Source: Chelydra serpentina
Lineage: Eukaryota > Chordata > Testudines > Chelydridae
DNA length: 64,000 nucleotides
Direction of reading: 5' to 3'
NCBI GenBank assembly: GCA_037349315.1
Contig: JBAIAC010000010.1
Coordinates: forward strand, 36,868,001-36,932,000
The first letter of the stretch is position 1. Each line of letters opens with the position of its first letter. A model generated the notes under the pieces. The model searched no databases. It was not told the DNA's origin and saw only the letters and a program-made list of their open reading frames with translations. Of the stretch, positions 46,578 through 57,900 are shown piece by piece. Both the position numbers and the translations under genes were made by a program.

Positions 46578-47742
46578 AGTGTGACGTTGTCTAATTAAAA
46601 TATAACCATGCAAATTATTATTGCTACCACTGTTATATAATTGTAACAAATCTTATACAAAGTGTGACATGTGGCCAGAAAGGGTTAAGCATCCTACAGG
46701 ATAATGGATCCAGGGTCAACCTGTAGAGACATGTTAGAAATGGTAATTAGGGCCATTCCATGGAAGATAGGCTAGAACTTTGAAGTGGAAACCTATATTG
46801 TTAGAGAATTAGAGGTGATACTAATTGTGTATGTTTACTTATATCTTAAATGGTAGTCATGTAAACAGACAGTTCCTGTCTGTCACTATAGCTATTGATT
46901 CAGAGATCAAAAGGGAATATTAACATTTACATGAATCTTGGGTGAAATAATGTCATTGTCTATATGTCACTTTAAAGTTTGCAATAGACTGCCTAATGGA
47001 TAAATTGCCCTATGTAAATCCTATGTAGTTAATTACCGGCAATTCTTAGGAAATGAATCTATTTCAAAAGTCCCCATTATTGCCAATTGTTCGATGAAGA
47101 AGAAGGCCTGAAACTGTATAAAGATGCTTGGGTACCAATCCTTTTGATCTCAGATATGCTTCATGCAGGGGAAGCTTAAGCCACAAGGCTGAGATCCCAG
47201 TCCTGACTGGACCACCCTGATTATAAAATTGGACTATAACCTATGAAATAACTTTTTGGATCTACAAAGCTCACCATCTCTGCTATGAATCTGAATCTCA
47301 AGAATTGTACTCATGTCTGTATATATACTGACCTTTTAACCAATATTCTCTCTCTTTTCTTTTTAAATACATTTTCGTTTCGTTAATAAGAGTTGACCAT
47401 AAGCATGTATTTGGGTAAGATCTGAAATATTCATTTAACCTTGGAGGTAATGTGTTTGATCCGTTGGGATTGGTAGAAATTTTTTATACGATGAATATGA
47501 TTTTCAGTGATCCTCATCATATTTGACTTGAGTGTCAAGTGCAGGCTTGAGGCTGGGTTGCTTTAAGGGAACTGTGTTGTTGGCTTCTGGGTAATCAGTG
47601 AGGTATTATAGAGGCTGTTTTGTGCTGGCTTGGTAAATCTAAGTATTGGAATATCCACCAGCTTTGGGGATTGTCTGCCCCATTATTTGCAGTTCACACT
47701 AATTGGGTGACCTCAGTTGGCTCCTCTGGGACCTCTGTCACA
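46578..47742. mobile_element. Solo LTR-like insertion, about 1.17 kb
   Basis: The ends are TGTGAC (46580) and GTCACA (47737-47742). ATGGG occurs on both sides (46573-46577 and 47743-47747), a 5-bp duplication. Unit B has the empty site at about 24590 (GGGAGATGGGTTC). There is no coding sequence. The family is not named here. Confidence 0.75.
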
Positions 47743-49741
47743 ATGGGTTCCGGTGAGGAAAGGCCATGGGCAATTGAAGGTGTGTTAGTGAGGGGACCAG
47801 AAGTAGGGAGGAAGAGTGGCAAAGGGCAAAGATCTTGTTTAGGGAGCTCATAAAGGACCTAGAGCTGCAGATCAAGGAAGCAGATATTGTGAGGAGAGTC
47901 CAGGTGAAAAGGGGTATTTTCGGGAGTCTGTGACAGATTTATGGGCAGTCAGGGGGTCATGAATTTATCATCAGGAACAGGGAGGGATTTGTGGCTATGA
48001 AGGGTTTAGTCTGGGATCCAGGAGCCTGTTTTAAAATTCACAGCAAGTCTATTGGGAGGGAAGGCTGTAATAATAGCCTTTTCTGGGTGATGAGAAAACC
48101 TTAGTTGGTCAGGAACTTCTTGTGGGATTGAGAGTGGGACAGGCTCTCACAAGGAAATATGGAAGATCATGGGGTGTTGTGATTTCTTGATTGGTTTTTG
48201 AGGTGAAAGGGATGGACATTGGGAGCCTATTAGTGTGTGGTGGAGGAAAAGTAAAAGGAGGGTTGGAATCTGCAGGAACGAGTGGGGATGGAGGGATGTT
48301 ACAAGAAGACATGGCCATGAGCTACTAGAACCCTTCCAAGTGAAAGCCATAGGCAAGGACGTTCATGGGCATCCTCTGAAAGGGGTCGATAGATTCTATG
48401 TGAGCATGAGCATGTTTAAGACTAATTGTTCTTTAAAACAAGTGGTGTTCTGTTGTGCAAGTAATGCTTTGTGCACTCCCTCAGGCATGTTATTCATCTG
48501 AGGGACTCACCTCTCCATCAGGATTATATAAAGCGTTGATTAATCTCACATCTCCCAGGTATGCCAATGAATACATCATTAGAAGAGGGATCCACTCACT
48601 GTAATACAGATCACATAAGACAACAATAGGTGATTCTGTTTTACTGTAAGTACCACTGATTTATAAACATAGTTTTATAATTATATTTTATTTCAGTTAA
48701 AAGAGATCCAGCATCATTGTGTGTGTTTGTTCAGAAATTAACTTCCTTCACTAATTCTGGCTGCAACCTTAGTGATTACTAAAAAAATGAAATAAAATAA
48801 AGGAAAATATATATTTAAGTACATCTGTCTAAATGTAACTTTTGAGGAACATAACTAATGTGTGTTTAAAATAACATTGGTTAATTATCTGATTCATTAA
48901 AAATACTCATTGAAAATTCTCATGTGTATATCTATATTTATTATGATTAATTTTCCTATTGAATAAGGAGTTATATAGTAATGACATGGGAAAAAGGTAG
49001 CAATAGTGTTTTAGGAAGTCTGTTAGTCATTACAATTGGTTAGTTGAATGTGGAATATTCAGTCTTATAATGGTTTTCTACATTCATCTCTGTAACTGGA
49101 AGTATACAAAAATGAGCAATTTGCCCTTTTGGATTTTCCATCTGCAATGTGACATGGCTTTTTTTGTAAGAAAAGATCATTTGTCCATGAGAAGCAAACA
49201 CAGTTTCTAGTCAGTCTCACAATAAAAATAATTATTTTCATTCCTGATTGCAAACTTCTCAAAAATGAATAGAAGGAAAACATCACTGCCGGTGGAAATT
49301 TACAAGAACTAATTTATTATTATATAGGGTCAGCTATAAAGACCCAGACACACACCCCAGCTTCCAGAGACTTGTACTCAATATACTTCTATGACAGAAT
49401 GTTTACTCAATCTCCCTTTCAGTTTACTTTGCTATATTTCCTTCATTTATTCCAAGCGGTTGCATAAATAAATTTTTTGCCTGAGAGAGTAAAGGGAAAA
49501 TATATATGAGAAACTATGCCTTAAAAAGTTATAGGCAAATTCATCAAAAAATTGGCCATTTTCATTTGAAAGAGAGAAACTCTCCAATGTATTCATGAAC
49601 ATGTGGTTTTCTTTCCCTCCTACCTTATTTTTTATTATTTTTCACATAAAAGATAAAGTGTCTGGATCACCCTTAAAAGCCGAGTCAGTTATTGGGAGTG
49701 TGGAAGAGCTGGAGAAGGTGTGGACAGCTGATAAGGAAGAA
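47743..49741. other. Upstream region of TAAR5
   Basis: No gene is seen. It aligns with 24596-25345 and 28212-29648 in unit B. The T-rich tract just before 49650 (TTATTATTTTTCACATAAAAG) resembles a branch/acceptor region, so the coding exon may have its 5' end near 49652. Confidence 0.5.
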
Positions 49742-50773
49742 ATGAGCTCTGTCCAGAAGCCCGGTGCTAATGAAGTGGTGTCCACGCCATTGTGCTATGA
49801 AGTGAATGGTTCCTGCTCCAGAACGCTTCACTCCTTTGGCGTCCAGCTGGCCATCTACATGGCCTGTGCCATGGGCATGCTGCTCACAGTATTGGGGAAC
49901 CTGATGGTGGTGATTGCAGTCTCCCAATTCAAAACTCTACATACTCCCACCAACTTCTTACTACTTTCCCTGGCCCTTGCGGATCTCCTCCTGGGGTTAA
50001 TGGTACTGCCCTTCAGCACTATCCGATCTGTGGAGAGCTGCTGGTATTTTGGAGATGATTTTTGTAGGCTGCATACCTTTCTGGACACTGTCTTTTGTTT
50101 GACCTCTATATTTCATTTGTGTTTTATTTCCATTGATCGTCACTATGCTATCTGTGATCCTTTACTCTACCCCACTAAGTTTACCATAAGAGTGGCTTGT
50201 GTATATATAGTGATCGGGTGGGGGGTCCCCATGATTTATACTTTTGTCTTGCTCTATACCAATGCAATTGAGGAAGGCTTGGGCCATTTCTTACAAGACA
50301 TGCCCTGTGTTGGTAGATGTCAGCTGCTGTTCAACAAACTCTGGGGCTGGTTGAACTTCCCTCTGTTCTTCTTCCCCTGCCTCATAATGATAACTTTGTA
50401 TGTGAAAATATTTACTGTGGCAAACAGACAAGCTAGACAGATAAGCAGCATGAACAAGAGTGCTGGATTTGGGCTACACTTAGGAGCATCAAAGAGGGAA
50501 AGAAAAGCAGCTAAAACTCTTGGTATAGCTGTAGGAATCTATCTCCTGTGCTGGCTGCCCTTTACTATAGACACCATGGTAGACTGTCTTTTAAATTTCA
50601 TTACCCCACCAGTTCTCTTTGACATCCTAATCTGGTTTGCTTACTTTAATTCAGCCTGCAATCCCTTGATTTATGTGTTTTCCTACCGTTGGTTCAGGAA
50701 GGCAGTGAAACTAATTTTAACTCGCAACATCTTTGGTTCCGGGACATCTACCATAGACTTGTACCAGGAATGA
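49742..50773 (+). CDS. TAAR5: Trace amine-associated receptor 5
   Basis: A complete receptor of 343 residues (mammalian TAAR5 is about 337). The ATG at 49742 is chosen because the protein from there aligns with TAAR5 N termini; the open frame goes 49 codons further up, but those codons translate a splice-acceptor-like T tract. Landmarks: N22-G-S glycosylation site, N53 (1.50), D81 (2.50), C108, amine-binding D115 (3.32), D132-R133-H134, P212 (5.50), CWLPF 270-274, TAAR signature NSACNPLIYVFSYRWF at 303-318. The stretch GIAVGIYLLCWLPFTIDTMV and the end DLYQE are typical of TAAR5. Family knowledge: olfactory receptor for trimethylamine and related tertiary amines. It is the only intact TAAR5 in the window. 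Confidence 0.93.
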   Translation: MSSVQKPGANEVVSTPLCYEVNGSCSRTLHSFGVQLAIYMACAMGMLLTVLGNLMVVIAVSQFKTLHTPTNFLLLSLALADLLLGLMVLPFSTIRSVESCWYFGDDFCRLHTFLDTVFCLTSIFHLCFISIDRHYAICDPLLYPTKFTIRVACVYIVIGWGVPMIYTFVLLYTNAIEEGLGHFLQDMPCVGRCQLLFNKLWGWLNFPLFFFPCLIMITLYVKIFTVANRQARQISSMNKSAGFGLHLGASKRERKAAKTLGIAVGIYLLCWLPFTIDTMVDCLLNFITPPVLFDILIWFAYFNSACNPLIYVFSYRWFRKAVKLILTRNIFGSGTSTIDLYQE

Positions 50774-51193
50774 GCAGAGCTTTTAGATAACACTGTATGT
50801 GAAAATAACTCACAACCATAAATATGGAGATCCTTTCCTTTTAGTTATGTATTAAAGTGGTAAGTAATGAGAAGCAATACTGAGAACACGATAAGAAATA
50901 AAAACTCTGGGAAATGATACTGACAGATTATTTCTGTTCAATAGGTTAGGTTTTCAAAGCAACCAACAGGGTCGGGAAGCCCAATTCCTATCAATATTAT
51001 TTAGGCAGCTTTGAAAATCTGAACCAAAATCCTGAAAAACAACAACAGAAAAATACTGAACTACAAATCATCAAAGCAGTTCTCATAATGTTTTTTGGAA
51101 CATTCTGTGAGCTGGCATTATTCAACTCAATGTCCATCTTTTCTCAAAGCAGCTAGATCGGGCAGACTCTAACTTGGATTTCACATACTAGAC
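50774..51193. other. TAAR5 3' flank
   Basis: Presumed 3' UTR, then duplicated sequence that aligns with 30399-30700. No other gene is seen. Confidence 0.55.
50897..50902 (+). promoter_or_regulatory. Possible TAAR5 polyadenylation signal
   Basis: AATAAA 124 bp after the TAAR5 stop. The matching segment is deleted next to the TAAR5 pseudogene in unit B. Confidence 0.45.
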
Positions 51194-51480
51194 CAGGGAT
51201 GGGCAAACTTTTTGGCCCGAGGGCCACATCAGGGTGCAAAACTGTATGGAGGGCTGGGTAGGGTCTTCCCAAACAGCCTGGCCCCCGCCCCCTATCCATT
51301 CCCTCCCACTTCCCGCTCCCTGACTGCCCCCCTCAGAATCCCCGACCCATCTAACCCCCCTGCTTCTTGTCCCCTGACTGCCCCGTCCTGGGACCACACC
51401 TCCTATCCAACCCCCCCTGTCCCCTGACTGCCCCCCCCGACCCCCCATCCACACCCCCACCCCCTGACAGGCCCCCCGGG
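51194..51480 (+). mobile_element. hAT-like element, one end only
   Basis: Starts with CAGGGATGGGCAAACTTTTT and GGCCCGAGGGCC, a well-known hAT-type end in amniotes. The rest is C-rich, and no matching inverted end is found, so the element is truncated; the right limit is a guess. Unit B lacks it. Confidence 0.7.
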
Positions 51481-53260
51481 ACACCCATGCTCGTGTACAT
51501 CTTACCTTGTAATCACACATAATTGTCATTTTCTTAAGCAAAATTTTAGGTCCTGATTTAGCAAGGTTCTTGAGCACATTCCCAAGTTTATGCACATGAT
51601 TAGTCCCAAAGAAGTCAATGAGACTGTTTACATGCTTAAAGTTAGCTGTATGCTTAAGTATCTTGCTGAATGTGGTCTCAGTCGATACTCTCAGTTTTTT
51701 TGTCACTATGATTATATGCTTTTACAATGTAAATGTTCGTAAAGGGTCAGAAAAAGTTGAGACATCTGGTCTGCTGCAAGTTCTGCAATACAATTTTCTA
51801 ACCAGACCTATGGGAATTATCTTGCCACATCTCTAGTCTCCTATGAATGTGCTTACCAGAAAATTGTTTTCTATTGTTTATTTATTTGTATATAAATGCA
51901 TTGTTAGATATGAAAACTGAAGCATAGTGCTTTTTTTTAAATCACTGCATGTCATAGTCAGATTGTACATATGTTTTTGTGTCACAAACAAGATAAAGTA
52001 CGAAGTGTAGTGTATGATTGTACAGTTATAGTTAAAGAACAGATTGCATATCGCTAACAGTAAGATAATCGGTGTGAGCCTGATCCAAAACCCACTGAAG
52101 TCAATAGGAAGCTTTTCATTGACTTAACAAATGAGGACTTATATGTAATACAACATACATATACATATACAAAAATACAACAAAAGGGGTTCACACTAGC
52201 AAACGTTACATATGAAATCAGTACAGTATAGGGTATGAACTGAATGAGTTAGTTTCTTGAATACTATAATCAGCATATTTAACAAAGCAAAAACAAATAA
52301 CATAATGTTTTGCCCCCAACAGAATTTCATATTAGTAAACTTTTTCCATGACAAGAATACACGTCTAATGAACTTTCCAATCAAGGTACACATGAGGTAT
52401 GTCTTTGGGCTGCAGCAGTAAGTATGTTCCCCCCGTCAGAATATTTCACAACGTATGCCATTTGTATTAATCTAAGAAGTCAACAATCTCTGTCCACAAT
52501 TCAGGAAAACAGCCGTTTTCAAGACACCCCTAAAGGACATGTTTATAGGCTGTCCTGAATAGAGATGTACTTAAGAATGTGTGTAAGTGTTTTCCTCAAT
52601 CAGTGCATCTATGATACTCACTTCTTTTATCAACAGTGACATTCAACTTCACTTCATTCATTCACCATCTGTTATTCCCTCCGTTTTATTTTGTAAACTG
52701 CTGTAGTATTAGAACTCACCTCTCTAATTTCAGGAAAAAAAGAAAAACTACGAGTGCAGGAAGTATTTCCTCCAACCATCAAGAATCACAGTTAACTGGT
52801 TTGAGAGGGGATTGAATAAACCTTACATTTTTACCCCAGCAACAGGGGAGAGAAAAAAAATCACATGATGGGGTCATCTGGGAGGTGACATCAACTTCTT
52901 TGGATTCCCCATAGGAAGAAATACTGATAGAATATCAAACCCACGTACATTAAGCAAGCTGCCATTCTAGATTGAGTCCTTCTGTTGCCTTCGGCAGAAG
53001 CCAAAAATTCTATCCTCATCCTCCTGTCCACTCCATCTATCAGTAGAAAGTAAAAACATTACCCCCATCACACACTTGGAGGTTGCCTATAGTGTGAGCA
53101 TCAAATTTAGCAACCAGGCAAAACTTCAAATAAGCAAAAGAATGCATTGACACGGTGTCCGAGTGGTCAGAGAGATACACAGTGGGCCACAATGAAGTAT
53201 TTAACTGAATCAAATTGAAATACATCTGGGAAAAATTATGAACAAAAAATATGTTTATAT
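51481..53260. other. Gene-free distal part of unit C
   Basis: No gene is seen. From about 51840 it aligns with 30790-32270 in unit B. Confidence 0.55.
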
Positions 53261-53550
53261 CAGTAGCGTAGCCAGGTGGGGAGCAGGGGGAGCGGCCACT
53301 CCCCCACTGAGCAGAAGCGGCGCCTTTTTTGTGCTCTTTTGCTCCTACGCTGCAGCCAGAACAGAGCTTTTTTTTTTTGCTCCTGGCGCTTTTCTTTGCT
53401 CCCAATGCCTTTTGCTCCTATGCTGCAGCCAGAGTGGAGCATTTCTTTTTTTTTGCTCCCGGCGCCTTTTTTTTCTCCCAATGCTTTTTGCTCCCGGCAC
53501 CTTTTTTTTAGCTCCACTCCCCTTGTGCTCTAAACCTGGCTATGCCACTG
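53261..53550. mobile_element. hAT-like MITE with perfect TSD
   Basis: Ends CAGTAGCGTAGCCAGGT and ACCTGGCTATGCCACTG are inverted repeats. GTTTATAT flanks both sides (53253-53260 and 53551-53558). Unit B has the empty site at about 32268. The core is T/G/C-rich with long spurious frames. Confidence 0.92.
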
Positions 53551-53579
53551 GTTTATATCATTGGTGCTGTTGCGCCTAT

Positions 53580-53608
53580 GCAAGTTTCTAGTGTAGACAA
53601 GCCCAAAG
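53580..53608. mobile_element. End of a DNA element (GTGTAGACAAGCCC)
   Basis: Inverted form of the GGGYWTGTCTACACT ends at 10644 and 57417. Only this terminus is recognised; the other end may have been lost at the junction of unit C with the next unit. Confidence 0.35.
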
Positions 53609-53815
53609 TCTGAAACAGGCTCACTGTTCTTCCTAAGTAAAACAGCCCTGTGGTGAGGGATGGGGCACTAAGATGACAACAAGGTGTAAAAATCATTATT
53701 AAGTTGCATGTGCTGCAAAACAGCGATTTGCTATCATGTCAGACCTGAATATTGTACGACTTTTTTCAGTAACAAAATTTAGGGCCACAGTCTTTTGCAC
53801 CAGTTTTCTGCCATG

Positions 53816-54245
53816 CATAGGCATCAACTTCTCCTGGCACCAGTGGGTGCTCGACCCCCCCCCCTGCCCTGACTCTGCCCTGTCCCCTCCTGCCCCCATT
53901 CCAACCCCTTCCCAAAAGACCCCGCCCCAACTCTGCCCCCTCCCTGCCCCTATTGGAGTCCTTCCCCAAATCTTCGCCCCGGCCCCACTTCTTCCCTTGA
54001 GCGTGCCACATTCCTGCTCCTCCCCCTCCCTCCCACAGCTTGTTACACCGTGAAACAGCTATTTTGCAGCGGCAAGTGCTGGGAGGAGAAGCGGGGCCAC
54101 AGCGCGCTCAGGGGAGGAGGTGGAGGTGGAAGTGAGATAAGGTGAGGTGAGCTGGGGTGGGGAGCTTGTCTGCCGGTGGGTGCACCCACCAATTTTTCCC
54201 CATGGGTGCTCCAGCCCCGGAGCACCCACAGAGTCGGCACTTATG
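53816..54245. mobile_element. hAT-like element with GC-rich core (second copy)
   Basis: Ends CATAGGCATCAACTT and GAGTCGGCACTTATG are imperfect inverted repeats. It is the same family as 22029-22442. Flanks CTGCCATG and ACTCCATG fit an aged 8-bp duplication. The matching site at about 60040 lacks it. Confidence 0.75.
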
Positions 54246-54429
54246 ACTCCATGTTGTAAAACTGCTGTGGAATGAGGATCAGGCCCTGAGATATTCAATA
54301 GTAACAGCAAAAGGAAGGCTTGAATCTTCTTGGTCTTCTGTCATTTTTATTTTATTTTATTTTTACGTTTCAGATTCTGATTCTTATGAGTCTTTACACA
54401 TATATTTCCACAAACTACATTAACAGACT

Positions 54430-54917
54430 GTGATGGGGCTCCACTCTGGTCAAGAAAGGGTTATTACAGCCCTACTCCACTGTTCCTGCCCTCTAGGTGT
54501 TGGGGGGAGGGCTTAGGAGAGGAGAGTACAGCTCAGTTGGAGGGCTGACATCTGAGACCAGGGGTGCTGGAACAATTTGTATAGTGGGGGTGCTGAGAGC
54601 CAGTGAACCAACCTGTTAACCGTGGATATGATGGAAACCATTTCAAGCCAGGGGGTGCTGCTGCACTCCCAGCACCCCTAGCTCCAGCACCTATGTCTGA
54701 GACAAGCCTGGTTGGGGCCAGGAACTGCTTGAGAGACTGCCTCCTGTCAGAGCCTCCCTGAAGGAAGGTAGGCCTGATGAGAGACTATTCTTTGCTACCA
54801 TGCCTTGCTTGTTGCTGTGGGGTAAGGCTGAGACAGCCAAATAAACCCCTTTTGTTACACCTGACTAAGGTCTTGGTAGCGGTTTGTCCTGAGCCCAGGA
54901 GTGACCCAGATCACACA
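54430..54917 (+). mobile_element. LTR-like repeat
   Basis: TGTGATG at the start, GATCACACA at the end, with AATAAA near 54839. The matching copy is 60245-60598. A MITE (54559-54695) is nested in it. No flanking duplication is visible, so the class is tentative. Confidence 0.4.
54559..54695. mobile_element. hAT-like MITE, 137 bp
   Basis: Ends CAGGGGTGCTGGAAC and GCTCCAGCACCTATG are inverted repeats. TCTGAGAC flanks both sides (54551-54558 and 54696-54703), an exact 8-bp duplication. The matching region at about 60385 lacks it. Confidence 0.92.
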
Positions 54918-55075
54918 GGCCAAGGATTTTTGTTTATTTGTTTTTTACTTTTTTTTGTAATCAAGTTCCTTTTGCTGTTCCACCCCAATATTCTTCAAAG
55001 AACGCATCTTCTTTTGGAAAGAAAAACACTATGCGTGTTATCGGCTAATGCTTGGGTGATTGCATTTGGTTAGGC

Positions 55076-56809
55076 GCTCTGATCCAGAAACCTCTTGGTT
55101 CCAACTGGCGGGGCACACAGAAGTAGATAGAGTTACAGGCACCCCTGGGGTTCATCAAAGGGAGTCATGTAAAGTCTCTGCTGAAAGCATGTGTCACACT
55201 GGTCATCTTAATCATTGTTAAATGTATGTGGAGATAATGTGTAAAGTTATGTATGTATCCTGAAAACGATGTTCTTAAAGCAGGTAAGTTAAGGCAGGTC
55301 ACCAGAAGATGATAAGCAGATTCTAGGCAGGAAGGGGGGTAGTAAACACTTATCTCTCTAGCAGACCATTGTGTATGCATGTGTAAGGGGACTGTTGTCC
55401 CCCTACTAAAACTGAATGGGGGTGTTTTGGTTGGCTAGCTCCCAGTACCAAAAGGAGAAGGGTCAATGAGAAATCAGGACCCTGAGACTGACAGTCCCCA
55501 GGAACAATGGAGAGAGACCAATGCTACAGGTCAGCCTGATTGACAAGGTGGGCAGGCTAATCGGGGAGTCACGAGGCCAGAGGGGGTCCTGTCCTCCGTG
55601 TGAGCTGGAATTGCCTGGGTCAGACAGAGTGGGGCCGAGCTAAGGAGAGAGCAGGGGCCCAAGCTGAGCTGGGGAGCAGAGCCCTGCCAGCCAGAGGGTC
55701 CAGAAAAGCAGCCCAGGAAGCAGGTCAGTACTGGGAGCAGAGTCACAGAAGCAGCCCACAGAGCAGACCTGTGCTGGGAGGAGAGCTGTAGCAACCAGAG
55801 CCAGAGGAGCCAGAGAAGCAGCCCAGGGAGCTGGAGGCAGAGCAGCAGCAGCCGTGCTGAGGCACTGTGGTGGAGCTGGAGCTGAGGCAGAGTGGAGCTG
55901 GAGCTGGAGCTGGGGCTGGAGCAGTCCGGATAGGGCGACCAGATGTCCTGATTTTATAGGGACAATCCTGATTTTTGGGTCTTTTTCTTATATAGGCTCC
56001 TATTACCCCCCACCCCATCCCGATTTTTCACACTTGCTGTCTGGTCACCCTAGACCCTGGGCAGTGGGCCCGGCGCAGGGAGACGCTCCCAGCCAAGAGG
56101 CCCTGAAGGCCAGACTTGGAGGGGGATTGTAACCCCGACAGGGTGGGGGCGATGCTGGGAAGAAGGGTCTTTCCACCTAAAGCCTGAGAGCGTGTGGCCA
56201 CCACCAGAGCAAGTGTCCGACCCACCGCATCCCTGCAGCACAGTTAAGGCCTGAGAAGGAGGCCTGGGACTTACAAGGAACAGACTATGAACTGCCCTGA
56301 CATTCCAGAGACAGTTTGTGATGTTCCCTGCCACAGAGCGGGGTGATGTGTTTTCCTTTAACCATTCCCATTTTTCCTTATTCCTCTTCAAATTAATTGC
56401 TTATTGTCATATGACTCTCTGTTCTTTGTTAAATAAACTTATACGTGCTTTCTCTATGAACAAATCTAAGTGTTGAGTTTTAAGCAGAGGGGCATTCTAT
56501 GTGAACTAGTAAACTGTGGTGTGTACTATCCCTTGGGAAGTAGAGAATCTGAGAGCTCTGTGAGCATTCAATGAACCAGAGGCTGGACACCCCAGAGAGA
56601 TGCCCAAAGGACGAGGTTGGTGTGTGCTTATTGCTAACCTGTGTAGAGACAGTGAGGCCTGCAAAGGCCTGAAAGGTAGTGCTTGTATTGCCAGAGGCTG
56701 CTGGAGTCAGGGAGTGGGCCCACAGCAGATACAGACAAGACTACTTCATGCTAAGGACCGGTAGAAGAGAGATGACTCATAACTGTGGAGACCGCTGGGA
56801 CAGGCACAT
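55076..56809. mobile_element. Composite repeat insertion (LTR-type, unresolved)
   Basis: This 1.7 kb is absent from the paired region, where 60755 continues straight into the MIR-like part. It includes GC-rich stretches with GAGCTGG-type repeats (55870-55925) and a poly(A)-signal-like AAATAAAC near 56430. Its borders and class are not resolved. The small MITE 55931-56052 sits inside. Confidence 0.45.
55931..56052. mobile_element. Small hAT-like MITE (second copy)
   Basis: TAGGGCGACCAG to CTGGTCACCCTA, 122 bp; the same family as 43151-43273 in reverse. A clear flanking duplication is not seen. Confidence 0.85.
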
Positions 56810-56829
56810 TTATTGCCATGTTCCAAAGA

Positions 56830-56965
56830 GATAGGGAAGTAACATTATTCCCATATTTACTGATGGGAAAATGAAACCCGCAGAAATGAAGTCTGTGTAC
56901 AGAGGAAGAACTTGAACCCAATCTTCTCGAGTCCCACTAGAGTGTCTTAACGACTGGACTGTCTT
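56830..56965 (+). mobile_element. MIR-like ancient SINE
   Basis: TTATTCCCATATTTACTGAT, GGGAAAATGAAACCC, GAACTTGAACCCAATC and CGAGTCCCACTAGAGTG follow the amniote MIR consensus in order. A paired copy is at 60765-60905. Confidence 0.65.
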
Positions 56966-57414
56966 TTTGTACAATCTCATTTTAGAATTGAGGAGACTTT
57001 GCATAATTTGAAACAAGACATAGCTTGTGCATTTGGTACCTAGATACCATGATAGGCAGCACATTAGAAAAATCCTAAATAGACATGATCCTATTAACAA
57101 TCTTCTGAGTCATCTAATACCCATAAAAAACACCTGCTGTTCTAAATAGCCCAGCGTTTCAAAAGAGACTATGAAAAAAGAAAAATTCCAGTGTTTGTAA
57201 ATGTCCATGGAAACAACTAGGCTAGATACAGAACTACTGTGTAATAATTTATGAAAAATTTATATTACTTTTGGCTATTGGGATGTTTGGTGTATTAATA
57301 TATTGGTTTAGTTTAATACAGGGTAAAACAAGCAGGAAGGAAAGCAGCTCTTTGGAAAAACAAGCAGGAAGGAAAAAGAATGGCTTAAGTTAAGCCTCCC
57401 GTCAGTAAACACTT

Positions 57415-57900
57415 GGGGTATGTCTACACTGTATTTTGTATCCATGTCCAGGCACCTGCACCTGCGAACCAGTGCTTGCCAAGCATGCTTGCTAACATCT
57501 ACACTGCAGTGGGATGCACACACCTCATGCCCATATAGCCACATCCACACTGGCACTGCACAGACATGTGTCTGACATTGGGATCTCTGGGGGTGCATCC
57601 TAGGGTTGTTAGCACCTTGCCAACTGGAGCTGCTCCAGGTCTTGGTATGCAGTGTATGTGGGAGAACTTGTCTGTCTGTGCCATGGTTCCCTACAGACAT
57701 GTTCTCAGCTCACCAACACAAGGTTCTTCCTTTCTGTGCAATCCCTGTTTCGTCCATTCCAGCCAGAGACAAGCCATGGATCCTGCACCAGTTGAAGAGC
57801 TATTCCTGCTTGTAGCATCACTGTTATTGCAGGACACAGACAGAATGTCTGCAAGATGTTGGTGGACACGTCAGTGACAGTTTCTGATTTTTTTTAAGGC
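57415..57900 (+). mobile_element. DNA element, possibly PIF/Harbinger-related
   Basis: Starts GGGTATGTCTACACTG. At 57776-57874 a frame reads MDPAPVEELFLLVASLLLQD and, after a gap, WWTRQ, then stops; a W-W-T-R block is found in Harbinger-type transposases. It is a short remnant at best. The right end is not defined. Confidence 0.35.

Larger units (their letters stand above)
34125..53252 (+). repeat. Segmental duplication unit C (TAAR4 + TAAR5)
   Basis: About 19 kb. It starts at the point that matches about 13100 in unit B and ends where both units carry ATCTGTTTATAT (B about 32260; C followed by a MITE at 53261). It has both receptor genes intact. Insertions found only here: 41505-42543, 42897-43465, 46578-47742 and 51194 onward. 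Confidence 0.85.

Noticed and set aside
53238..53591. Frames of 85-117 codons
   Set aside because: They are products of the T- and GC-rich core of the MITE at 53261-53550.
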